From the NCBI GenBank assembly GCA_016199265.1, contig JACQGX010000057.1:1-43358 (forward strand): 43,358 nt of DNA, in the 5' to 3' direction. The position numbers were made by a program, and so were the translations under genes. This document shows positions 25,305 to 31,943 of the stretch, piece after piece. The DNA comes from Chloroflexota bacterium (lineage in GTDB: Bacteria; Chloroflexota; UBA11872; UBA12225). The notes beneath the pieces were generated by a model that was not told the DNA's origin, ran no database searches, and was given only the letters and a program-made list of their open reading frames with translations. Positions within the stretch are counted from its first letter, which is position 1, and the number at the start of each line of letters is the position of its first letter.

Positions 25305-26075
25305 CTACAGCGGCCGTTTCGCTGGGACGCCGGGACGCCGGGGATACTGCTCGGGCACCGGCCTTTCCAGGTCGACGACGACCAGCACGCGATTGGGCAG
25401 TTGCGGCACTTCGACGGGGCGGACCTCGCGGACGCGACCGCCCAGGACCTCGAGCGCGCGGTGCGCCTTCGGTAGCTCGGCGTCGAGACCGGCGTGCGTC
25501 TTGAGAGCAACGAACCGCCCACCCGGGCGGACAAACGGTAGGCACAGCTCGAGGAGCACCGCCAGCGGGGCGACCGCTCGTGCGGTGGCCACGTCGAAGC
25601 GGCCGCGGTAGGACGGCGCGCGGGCGAGCTCTTCGGCACGGCCGGTCACCGCCCGCGCGCCTTCGAGGCCAAGTGTCTCGATCGTTCGCTGCACCCAGGC
25701 GGCCTTTTTCCCGGTCGCTTCGATCAGGACGACCTCCAGCCCAGGACGCGCGATCTTGAGCGGCAGTCCCGGGAAGCCGGCCCCCGTCCCCACATCGACC
25801 AGCCGCAAAGGACCGGGAGGCAGCACGACGAGGACGGCGAGCGAGTCGAGGAAGTGCTTCACCGCGATGGCGACCGGATCGGTCAGCGTCGTGAGGCTGA
25901 CCTCGGCCTTGCCGGCGCGAAGCAGCGCCGTGTAGCGCTCGAGAGCGCCGAGCTGCGCCGGAGAGAGCGAGACGCCGATGGCGGCGCAGCCCTCACGCAG
26001 TATGGTTTGGGGATCGGTCGCGCCGGTGATCCCCGTGCCGCCGGTTGTACCGGTTGTGCCGGCCGTCTCCTTCAC
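25305..26075 (-). CDS. rsmG: 16S rRNA (guanine-527-N7) methyltransferase RsmG (GidB)
   Basis: 256 residues. It methylates G527 of 16S rRNA with S-adenosylmethionine. The SAM site reads LRLVDVGTGAGFPGLPLKIA, preceded by AVKHFLDSLAV and followed by VLIEATGKKAAWVQRTIETL; the ATARAVAPLAVLLELCLPFV and GGRFVALKTH blocks are typical. The first 20 residues are a Gly/Thr repeat (GTTGTTGGTGITGAT) encoded by near-identical 9-base units, probably a recent expansion and not part of the fold. An internal start may be used instead. lepB lies 45 bases upstream on the same strand. Confidence 0.94.
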   Translation of the reverse strand: MKETAGTTGTTGGTGITGATDPQTILREGCAAIGVSLSPAQLGALERYTALLRAGKAEVSLTTLTDPVAIAVKHFLDSLAVLVVLPPGPLRLVDVGTGAGFPGLPLKIARPGLEVVLIEATGKKAAWVQRTIETLGLEGARAVTGRAEELARAPSYRGRFDVATARAVAPLAVLLELCLPFVRPGGRFVALKTHAGLDAELPKAHRALEVLGGRVREVRPVEVPQLPNRVLVVVDLERPVPEQYPRRPGVPAKRPL

Positions 26076-26119
26076 CGCCTGCCCGCCGCCTACCCGGGGC
26101 TACCACCTGGGCCTTGTGG

Positions 26120-26686
26120 TCACCTTGTGTCAACCGGCGAATACTCGGCAACCGGCAGCGCCGTGGCAAAATGGACGGTGTTGTGCTGAACCACGCCCCA
26201 CTCTTGAACCGGCCAGTACGAAACCCACGCCTTGCCGATGATGTATTCTCGCGGCAGCATGTCCCAGACGTGTGAATCGTGGCTGTTGTTCCGATTGTCG
26301 CCTAGGACGAAAAACTCGCTTTCCGGCACGCGCCGCTTCGGGTACTCGTAGAGCGGACGGTCCCGAATGTACGGCTCTTCGAGCGGCCGGCCATTGACGT
26401 AGACCGCGCCACGCCTTACCTCGACCTCCTCGCCCGGAAGCGCCACAATTCGCTTGATGAAATCGCGGCGCGGGTCCTGCGGAAACTTCAGTACGACGAT
26501 GTCGCCGCGTTCAGGTTCTCCCATGAAGTAGGAGAGCTTGTTGACCAGCAGGTACTGATTGGTGTGCAGCGTCGGCTCCATGCTGAATCCCTCGACGCGG
26601 AAATTCTGCACCCCGAGCCGCACCGAGAGAAAGATGACGAGCGTGAGCAGAGCCGTCTCGAGGACGTCTCGTAGGGCTGCCTTAAT
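26120..26686 (-). CDS. lepB: Signal peptidase I, with a possible ATT start
   Basis: This membrane serine protease removes signal peptides from exported proteins. It has one N-terminal membrane segment (ETALLTLVIFLSVRLGVQ), box B VEGFSMEPTLHTNQYLLVNK with catalytic Ser35, box D RRDFIKRIVALPGEEVEVRR with catalytic Lys77, and box E EFFVLGDNRNNSHDSHVW. The start is unclear: the only good ribosome site (GGAGG, minus strand 26698-26694) is 7 bases before an ATT at 26686, giving 188 residues, the normal size. The nearest in-frame standard starts are TTG 26716 and ATG 26818, which have no ribosome site and add 10 and 44 residues. Numbering here is from the ATT. Confidence 0.9.
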   Translation of the reverse strand: MKAALRDVLETALLTLVIFLSVRLGVQNFRVEGFSMEPTLHTNQYLLVNKLSYFMGEPERGDIVVLKFPQDPRRDFIKRIVALPGEEVEVRRGAVYVNGRPLEEPYIRDRPLYEYPKRRVPESEFFVLGDNRNNSHDSHVWDMLPREYIIGKAWVSYWPVQEWGVVQHNTVHFATALPVAEYSPVDTR

Positions 26687-26898
26687 CTGAGTGCCTCCGT
26701 AAGAACTGCCTGCCAGCAAAATATAGCATTGGCATCCAATGTGCCGGCACCGGCGGGCACTATTCGGCGGCAGCGCGGGCGCGCGCCGGCTGTTCCGGTG
26801 CGCCGCCTGCCCTGGCACGAGCCGTGCTCATAGATACCGGCTGGACGCACCGGCGATACTGTACGTTATTGATTATGCGGAAATGGAGCGAAGCAAAG

Positions 26899-27336
26899 AT
26901 GCCTGAGCGCCAAGCCCTGGATCTCGATCGCTACCGTCGGCAACTCCTCGACATCAAATCGCAGCTAGAAGCCGACCTGGCCAATTGCCTGGAGCGCGAG
27001 CAGCTCATCGAAGGCGGACCGGAAGAACCAGGGCCCGGCCAGCATTGGGAACACTCGGGCTATGGCGACCACCTGGCCGACGAGGCGACTGAGATGTTCG
27101 AGAAAGAGAAGAGTGTCGGCCTGGAGATGACGCTGCGCCAGCACCTCCGGCAGGTGGACCATGCGCTGGCACGCATCGAGCATGGCACGTACGGCACCTG
27201 TGAATCGTGCGGCCGGCCGATTGCCAAAGAGCGGCTCGATGCGCTGCCGGAAGCGACGCTGTGCATCGACTGCAAAGCACAGGACGAGCGCGAGGCGCCG
27301 ATGTCCCGCCGGTACTGGCCGGGAGTCAGTAGTTGA
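26899..27336 (+). CDS. TraR/DksA-type C4 zinc-finger protein
   Basis: 145 residues from ATG 26899 (an ATG at 26875 in the same frame is possible). A helical N-terminus (LDLDRYRRQLLDIKSQLEAD) and coiled-coil-like middle lead to a C4 zinc finger, CESCGRP then PEATLCIDCKAQ (C-x2-C-x17-C-x2-C). Family members bind the RNA polymerase secondary channel, as DksA does, but the tip Asp pair of DksA is not clear here, and many Gram-positive-type relatives have unknown roles. It stands before lspA and the pseudouridine synthase, an arrangement common in Gram-positive bacteria. Confidence 0.87.
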   Translation: MPERQALDLDRYRRQLLDIKSQLEADLANCLEREQLIEGGPEEPGPGQHWEHSGYGDHLADEATEMFEKEKSVGLEMTLRQHLRQVDHALARIEHGTYGTCESCGRPIAKERLDALPEATLCIDCKAQDEREAPMSRRYWPGVSS

Positions 27337-27350
27337 CGGCGAACGCCGAA

Positions 27351-27407
27351 CGCCCTTCGACAAGCTCAGGGTGAGCGGGAGAGCTGCCGGAAGCTTTGCC
27401 TGCACCC
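27351..27407. repeat. REP-like half-palindrome joined to the GGGTGCAGGCAA motif
   Basis: CGCCCTTCGACAAGCTCAGG and the following GTGAGCGGG (27351-27379) are one half of the palindrome seen whole at 30131-30184. Next, on the minus strand, comes GGGTGCAGGCAA (27407-27396) followed at 9 bases' distance by TCCGG, as at 30103 and 43247. It lies in the gap between the DksA-like gene and lspA. It looks like a dispersed, once-mobile unit, but no transposase is present. Confidence 0.75.
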
Positions 27408-27470
27408 ATCCACCGTCGTTCGCCGGACCGCCGCCACGGTACACTTTGCCAAACGACCTGTGAGATCTTC

Positions 27471-28073
27471 GTGACCGCACGTCCTGCCGCCCGCAATACC
27501 AACACGACTCCTTCGACGCCGGTGACGACTTCTACCGGCGACACAGTGCCCGACGGTGCGCGAGCGCCGGCCGCCGTGCCGAGCCACGCCGCCTGGAACC
27601 GTCCTGCGGTGCGGTATTCATTCCTCGCGCTGGTGGCCGCCGTCATGTTCGCCCTCGATCAGCTCACCAAGTATCTCGTGACGCGCACGATGCAGTTGGG
27701 CGAGGTGATCCCGGTGATCCCGCCGGTGCTCGACCTGCACTACATCACCAACCGAGGCGTGGCGTTCGGCTTGTTCTCGCGGTTCGGCGACGTCTTTGTG
27801 CCGGTGGCGATCGTCATCATGGCGGTAATCTTCGCCTATTACCGGTCGCTGCTCGGCCGGCGCCTGTCGCTGCGACTGGCGCTCGGCATGCAGCTCGGCG
27901 GCGCGTTGGGTAATCTCGTTGATCGCCTGCGTCGCGGCTCGGTCGTGGACTTCGTGGACTTCCACATCGACGCTATCGGCTTTCACTGGCCGGTGTTCAA
28001 CGTGGCCGACAGCGCGATCGTCGGCGGCGTGGCCATCCTTCTCGTTTGCCTGACGCTGCAGCAAGACGGGTGA
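27471..28073 (+). CDS. lspA: Prolipoprotein signal peptidase (signal peptidase II)
   Basis: 200 residues from GTG 27471. It is a membrane aspartyl protease that removes lipoprotein signal peptides. About 45 Thr/Pro/Ala-rich residues precede the first membrane segment (SFLALVAAVMFALDQLTKYL). The family motifs are complete: NRGVAFGLF, GNLVDRLRRGSVVDFVDFH with one catalytic Asp, and WPVFNVADSAI with the other. Four membrane segments are visible. The start is uncertain because no clear ribosome site precedes any candidate; the long N-terminal tail is unusual. The lipoproteins encoded in this window are likely substrates. Confidence 0.95.
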   Translation: MTARPAARNTNTTPSTPVTTSTGDTVPDGARAPAAVPSHAAWNRPAVRYSFLALVAAVMFALDQLTKYLVTRTMQLGEVIPVIPPVLDLHYITNRGVAFGLFSRFGDVFVPVAIVIMAVIFAYYRSLLGRRLSLRLALGMQLGGALGNLVDRLRRGSVVDFVDFHIDAIGFHWPVFNVADSAIVGGVAILLVCLTLQQDG

Positions 28074-28080
28074 CGGGCAC

Positions 28081-28107
28081 AGGTCCAAAGGCCAAGGTCC
28101 AAGGTCG
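28081..28107. repeat. Heptamer repeat site D, single arm (unit GGTCCAA)
   Basis: GGTCCAA, AGGCCAA, GGTCCAA, then GGTCGCA follow the lspA stop by 7 bases. No complementary arm was found before the next gene, so this looks like a half-site or a decayed copy. Confidence 0.7.
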
Positions 28108-28156
28108 CACGCGTGCCCGACTTTCCGCCAAAGCGGGTGATGGCCGGAGGACAGAG

Positions 28157-29116
28157 GTGAGGGAAAGGGGACGAGCAGTCGACTCCCTCTACCTTTCGCA
28201 GGACGCTCTCCCCGACGAGCGGCGGTTGGTGGTGAGTGCGGTCGAGGCGGGACAGCGGCTCGACCGATTCCTTGCGGCCCGGCTACCTGACCTGAGCCGG
28301 ACACGCGCCCAGGCGCTCGTCGACGCGGGCGACGTGCTGGTCAATGGCGCTCCGGCGCGGCCGGCCACAAAGGTGGCGGCCGGCGACGAAGTCACCGTGA
28401 CGCGTCCACCGCCCGTTCCCGTCGCGCTCACGCCCGAGGCGATCCCGCTCGACGTCGTCGACGAGGATCGGGACGTGCTCGTCGTCAATAAGCCGGCGGG
28501 CCTGGTCGTCCATCCGGCGCCCGGCCATCCGCGAGGGACGCTGGTCAACGCCTTACTCGCGTACTGTCCCGATCTCGCCGGGATCGGCGGGGAGCTGCGG
28601 CCCGGCATCGTCCACCGGCTGGACAAAGACACCTCCGGGCTGATCGTCATCGCGAAAAACGAGCGCGCGCAGCGCTTCCTCCAAGCGCAACTAAGAGACC
28701 GCCAGATGGACAAGCGGTACTGGGCGCTCGTCGACGGTGCGCCGCGTACCGAGACCGGGACGGTCGATGCGCCCATCGCCCGAAGCCCCCAAAATCCGCA
28801 GCAGATGGCGATTGTCGCGGGCGGCCGTGCGGCGATAACGCACTTCCGCACCCTGCGGCGGTATCCCCGCCATACGCTGCTGGAATGCAAACCGGTAACG
28901 GGACGCACCCACCAGATTCGCGCCCACCTCGCGGCCATCGGCTGCCCCATCGTCGGCGACCGTGTCTACGGGCGAAAGCACCCCAGCTTGCCGGTCCACC
29001 GCCACCTGCTCCACGCCAAGCAGCTCACCTTCCGCCTGCCCTCCGGCGAGCAGCGGACCTTCGAAGCGCCGCTGCCGGACGATTTCCGGGTAGCGTTAGA
29101 GCAACTGGAGCGTTGA
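28157..29116 (+). CDS. rluD: RluD-type rRNA pseudouridine synthase
   Basis: 319 residues from GTG 28157, with GGAGGA 5 bases upstream. It converts uridines to pseudouridine in 23S rRNA. An S4 RNA-binding domain (QRLDRFLAARLPDLSRTRAQ, residues about 33-85) precedes the catalytic domain: VLVVNKPAGLVVHPAPGHPR, the motif II sequence GIVHRLDKDTSGLIVIAKN with the catalytic Asp, DKRYWALVDG and the C-terminal GRTHQIRAHLAAIGCPIVGD. The combination with an S4 domain and the lspA neighbour favours RluD over RluA or RluC, but the target sites are not proved. It converges on tam. Confidence 0.92.
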   Translation: MRERGRAVDSLYLSQDALPDERRLVVSAVEAGQRLDRFLAARLPDLSRTRAQALVDAGDVLVNGAPARPATKVAAGDEVTVTRPPPVPVALTPEAIPLDVVDEDRDVLVVNKPAGLVVHPAPGHPRGTLVNALLAYCPDLAGIGGELRPGIVHRLDKDTSGLIVIAKNERAQRFLQAQLRDRQMDKRYWALVDGAPRTETGTVDAPIARSPQNPQQMAIVAGGRAAITHFRTLRRYPRHTLLECKPVTGRTHQIRAHLAAIGCPIVGDRVYGRKHPSLPVHRHLLHAKQLTFRLPSGEQRTFEAPLPDDFRVALEQLER

Positions 29117-29163
29117 CCTCGACACGCGCGCACAATACTCCGCCGTTCGTCTACCGGCGTTTA

Positions 29164-30006
29164 TCAGCGCTGCGCCCAGAAGAGGATACGCTTGAACGGG
29201 TAGAAGAACGGTCGTGTGTCGGGCAGGAGCGGCAGCAGTCGCTCGCGGTAACGCTCGACGAACTGCTGAAAAAGCGCCGGCGCCAAGCGCTTCTGGTAAT
29301 CGGTCAGCAGCGTTCCCTTGACCCACTCGACGACGTCTTCGCGGGAAGCGAGCCGGTGGCCGTATACCTGCAGCCGCACGTGCTGCTCGCCGCAGCCCAG
29401 CCGGTCGAGCAGCGTGGCGTACCCTTCAGGCGGCAGCAGATCGAAGCGGCGTACGTGGCCGCCGAGCGCCTCGCGAAACGGCGGCTCGGCCGCAAGCCGC
29501 GCCGCGACGGTGTGGGAGGGGTGGTCTTCGTTGGCCGGGACCTGCACCGCCAACTGGCCGCCGGGGGCAAGTCTGGCCGTGAGCGCGGTGAGCAGCGATT
29601 CGTGGCCGGGCACCCACTGCAGCGCGGCGTTGGAGAGGACGAGGTCGAACGCGCCCGACAGCAGCACGGCCTGGACAGCAGCCGCCGATGGAGTCGACGC
29701 GGTCGACGCCGTCGACGGGGTGGTAGCGCTGGCGAAGTCCCGAATGTCGCCGCGGACGAAGCGCAGGCCGTTGCCGGCGAGCGATCCAGTTTGGGCCAGC
29801 ATGGCGTCCGAGCTGTCGATCCCGGCTGTCTCGCGCGCCTCGAGCCGCTCGTGTACCACCCGGGTGAACTCGCCGGTGCCGCAGCCGAGATCGACGACAC
29901 GCATGCCGGGCCGGGGCCGCACGAGCGCCAGCAGGTCGAAGAACGGCCGGCTGCGCTCGGCGCGGAAGCGCTCGTACTGCGCCGGGTTCCAGGTGTCGGT
30001 GGCCAA
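29164..30006 (-). CDS. tam: Trans-aconitate 2-methyltransferase (Tam family)
   Basis: 280 residues from TTG 30006, which gives the family start WNPAQYERFRAERSRPFFDL. It is a SAM-dependent methyltransferase that esterifies and so neutralises trans-aconitate. The SAM site is VVDLGCGTGEFTRVV with AGIDSSDAMLAQ after it, then FDLVLSNAALQWVPGHESLL and LAPGGQLAVQVPANEDHPSH, all as in E. coli Tam. A Thr/Ser/Ala-rich insert (TPSTASTASTPSAAA, 9-base units) lies just before FDLVLSN and makes it longer than the usual 250. An AGGGAA site precedes it. It is the last gene of the minus-strand string and is separated from tatC by a nested repeat. Confidence 0.88.
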   Translation of the reverse strand: MATDTWNPAQYERFRAERSRPFFDLLALVRPRPGMRVVDLGCGTGEFTRVVHERLEARETAGIDSSDAMLAQTGSLAGNGLRFVRGDIRDFASATTPSTASTASTPSAAAVQAVLLSGAFDLVLSNAALQWVPGHESLLTALTARLAPGGQLAVQVPANEDHPSHTVAARLAAEPPFREALGGHVRRFDLLPPEGYATLLDRLGCGEQHVRLQVYGHRLASREDVVEWVKGTLLTDYQKRLAPALFQQFVERYRERLLPLLPDTRPFFYPFKRILFWAQR

Positions 30007-30065
30007 AGTTTGGTTCCCTACGCGGTGTAGTCGCAAGCGCGCCGATCGTCGGGTGACCCCGCCCC

Positions 30066-30263
30066 ACGAATGACGAAGAACGAGCGGCGAATGGGGTCTG
30101 CGGGGTGCAGGCAATTGTTCCGGAGCCCCTCCGCTCGCCCTGAGCGTGTCGAAGGGCGCCCTTCGACACGCTCAGGGCGAGCGGTACGTTTCTCGGACGT
30201 CTTGCCTGCACCCGGGTCTGCGCCGCCGATGTTCGTCATTCGTCGTTCGTCCCTCGTCTCCCC
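30066..30263. repeat. Heptamer inverted-repeat site G (ACGAATG-type) with two nested inverted repeats
   Basis: The outer arms are 30066-30096 (ACGAATG, ACGAAGA, ACGAGCG, GCGAATG) and 30231-30263 (GTTCGTC, ATTCGTC, GTTCGTC, CCTCGTC), roughly complementary. Inside them lies a second inverted repeat, GGGTGCAGGCAA at 30103-30114 and TTGCCTGCACCC at 30202-30213. Inside that is a perfect palindrome (30131-30184). The right outer arm ends 4 bases from the tatC stop. The structure fills the gap between tatC and tam. Confidence 0.88.
30131..30184. repeat. Perfect 54-base palindrome (REP-like)
   Basis: Two 27-base arms meet with no loop: the left arm begins CCGCTCGCCCTGAGCG and ends TCGAAGGGC, and the right arm is its exact complement. 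Shorter relatives are at 27351-27379 and in the loop of site B (18122-18159). It resembles the widespread bacterial intergenic CCTTCGACAAGCTCAGG-type REP sequence. There is no T run, so it is not scored as a terminator. Confidence 0.93.
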
Positions 30264-30267
30264 TCGG

Positions 30268-31164
30268 CTACGCGAAGCGCGCCAGGAGCGCGCCGACCTC
30301 GTACAGCACGAGAATCGGGATGGCGACCAGGAGCTGGTTGAACGGATCGGGCGTCGGCGTGACGATCGCCGAGATGATAAACGCGGCGACGATGACGTAG
30401 CGCCGGATGCCGCCAAGGATCTTCGGGTCGATGACCCGCAGCTTGGCCAGGAAGAACAGCACGAGCGGCAACTGGAAAATCAGGCCGGTGGCGATCAGCA
30501 GCCGCGTGATGAACGAGATGTAGCTCGCAACCGTCGGGATGACCTCGATGTTCGGGCTGCCGAAACCGAGTAGGAAGGCAAGCGCCGCCGGCGTGAGGGC
30601 GAAGTAGGCGAACAGGATGCCGACGACGAAGGAGAGCGTCGCTCCCGGCACGATGGCCAGCACGTAGCGCCGCTCCTGGCGCGTCAGGCCAGGAGCAACG
30701 TAGGCCCAGACTTCATAGGCGATGATCGGCATCGAGACAACCAACCCCACGACGAGCGTCACCTTGAAGTACGCAAACACCTTCTCGGTGGGCGTGATCG
30801 CCTGCAATTTGTGTCCCTGAATGGGCAAGAGCGCGATGTCCATCCACGTCTGATAGAAGATGAATGCAATGCCCGTCGCCACGGCGAGCGCGCCGATGGC
30901 GATGAGCAGCCGTGTACGGAGCTCCAATAGGTGCTCCGTAAGCGACATCTCCTTGGTCGAAACGCCACGTTCGTCCTCATCGGGACGCAGCGTGGCGTCC
31001 GCCCACCACCGGCGTGCCCACGGAATCAGGACGCCAACGGTGATGCCAACGGCGGCGAGGATGCCGAGCACCAGCCCCAGCACCGCTGCCCAGGGATATC
31101 GGGTGTAGGGAGCCGGCTGCCACAGCCACTCCCACGCGAGCTGCGCCGCCCGTTCGATGGTCAC
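30268..31164 (-). CDS. tatC: Twin-arginine translocase subunit TatC with an extra N-terminal membrane segment
   Basis: 298 residues from GTG 31164. TatC forms the receptor complex for folded proteins with RR signal peptides. The core starts at residue 73 with MSLTEHLLELRTRLLIAIGA and holds TPTEKVFAYFKVTL, YEVWAYVAPGLTRQERRYVL and six membrane segments. The first 72 residues are not part of the usual fold: they add a membrane segment (YPWAAVLGLVLGILAAVGIT, 23-42) and a charged linker (RPDEDERG). This gives seven segments in all, which would place the normal N-terminus on the cytoplasmic side only if the extra segment starts outside. The GTG overlaps the stop of the acyl-carrier-like gene (GTGA). 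No tatA is in the window. Confidence 0.93.
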   Translation of the reverse strand: MTIERAAQLAWEWLWQPAPYTRYPWAAVLGLVLGILAAVGITVGVLIPWARRWWADATLRPDEDERGVSTKEMSLTEHLLELRTRLLIAIGALAVATGIAFIFYQTWMDIALLPIQGHKLQAITPTEKVFAYFKVTLVVGLVVSMPIIAYEVWAYVAPGLTRQERRYVLAIVPGATLSFVVGILFAYFALTPAALAFLLGFGSPNIEVIPTVASYISFITRLLIATGLIFQLPLVLFFLAKLRVIDPKILGGIRRYVIVAAFIISAIVTPTPDPFNQLLVAIPILVLYEVGALLARFA

Positions 31165-31409
31165 GCCAACTTGTCCTCCAGGTATTCGACCACGTCGCCG
31201 ATGTTCTTCAGCGTTACCATATCCTCTTCTGGAATCGTGACGTCGAACTCTTCCTCAATCGCCACCATCAGGTCGATCAGCTCCTGATGGTCGATGTTGA
31301 GGTCCTCTTCGAACGAGGCATCAGGCGTGACTTCCTCCTCGTCGACGCCCAACGTCTCTGCGACTAACGTGCGCAACCTCCGGTATATCGCGTTTGCGCT
31401 CGAGCTCAC
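31161..31409 (-). CDS. Acyl-carrier-protein-like protein lacking the phosphopantetheine serine
   Basis: 82 residues from GTG 31409. The fold is clearly that of acyl carrier protein: helix I LRTLVAETLGVDEEEVTPDA, then FEEDLNIDHQELIDLMVAIE and EEFDVTIPEEDMVTLKNIGD. In normal ACP the helix II start is D-S-L, with the Ser carrying the 4'-phosphopantetheine arm; here it is Asp40-His41-Gln42, and the codon at 31289-31287 is CAT. It therefore should not be able to carry an acyl chain by the usual route. It overlaps nusB and tatC by GTGA on both sides, and the fatty-acid genes fabD, fabG and accC lie upstream in the same direction. It could be a structural or regulatory ACP; a functional acpP must exist elsewhere. 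Confidence 0.9.
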   Translation of the reverse strand: MSSSANAIYRRLRTLVAETLGVDEEEVTPDASFEEDLNIDHQELIDLMVAIEEEFDVTIPEEDMVTLKNIGDVVEYLEDKLA

Positions 31410-31918
31410 ATCCCTGCCTCCGAGCCACTAGTTCCGATGCTGGCGTTACTTCCAATCATGCCATTACTGCCACTGTTCCGCCGGGCCCGCTCGATCGTGC
31501 CCAACACTCCGTTCACGAACCTGGCCGAGCTTTCGTGCCCAAAGATCTTCGCCAGCTCGACTGCCTCGTTGATGGCGACCTTGGGCGGCACATCCGGCAG
31601 ATAGAGCAGCTCAAAGATCGCGATACGCAGGAGCGCCTTGTCGACGCGCGACATCTGCTCCAGCGGCCACGCGGGCGCGTGCTTGGCGATTTGGGCGTCG
31701 ATCTCCGGTTGATACTCGCGTACGCCTTCGACCAGTGTTCTGGCATACGCGGCCGCACCCGGCGGCGTGGCATCGTCTTCCAAGCGGCGGGCGAGTACCG
31801 TGGCCGGATCGTGGTTGGTGGCGTCGAGCTCGAAAAGAACCTGCATCGCCACCGCACGCGCGCGCCGGCGCTCGCCCACAATCTCGGAAAGTGTCATCTC
31901 ATCACGAGCGTCTGCCAT
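31406..31918 (-). CDS. nusB: Transcription antitermination factor NusB
   Basis: 170 residues. NusB binds boxA RNA with S10 (NusE) and supports antitermination in rRNA operons. The helical fold is seen in RRRARAVAMQVLFELDATNH, QMSRVDKALLRIAIFELLYL, PPKVAINEAVELAKIFGHES and SARFVNGVLGTIERARRN, all family-typical. The last 20 residues are a Gly/Ser/Ile/Asn tail (SNGMIGSNASIGTSG) of short repeats not found in most NusB proteins. It lies 25 bases after accC and overlaps the acyl-carrier-like gene. Confidence 0.93.
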   Translation of the reverse strand: MADARDEMTLSEIVGERRRARAVAMQVLFELDATNHDPATVLARRLEDDATPPGAAAYARTLVEGVREYQPEIDAQIAKHAPAWPLEQMSRVDKALLRIAIFELLYLPDVPPKVAINEAVELAKIFGHESSARFVNGVLGTIERARRNSGSNGMIGSNASIGTSGSEAGM

Positions 31919-31943
31919 GATCTCTTGCCGGACTCACAAGCCG

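Noticed and set aside
25288-25325. Possible terminator between the glpK and rsmG ends
   Set aside because: The CGGCTG / CAGCGGCC pairing is imperfect, overlaps the rsmG stop and has no T run.
27419-27445. Possible promoter TTCGCC / TACACT for lspA
   Set aside because: The spacer is only 15 bases and the -35 box is weak.
30131-30184. Perfect palindrome considered as a rho-independent terminator
   Set aside because: There is no T run on either side and the zero loop length is unlike a terminator; REP-like DNA fits better.
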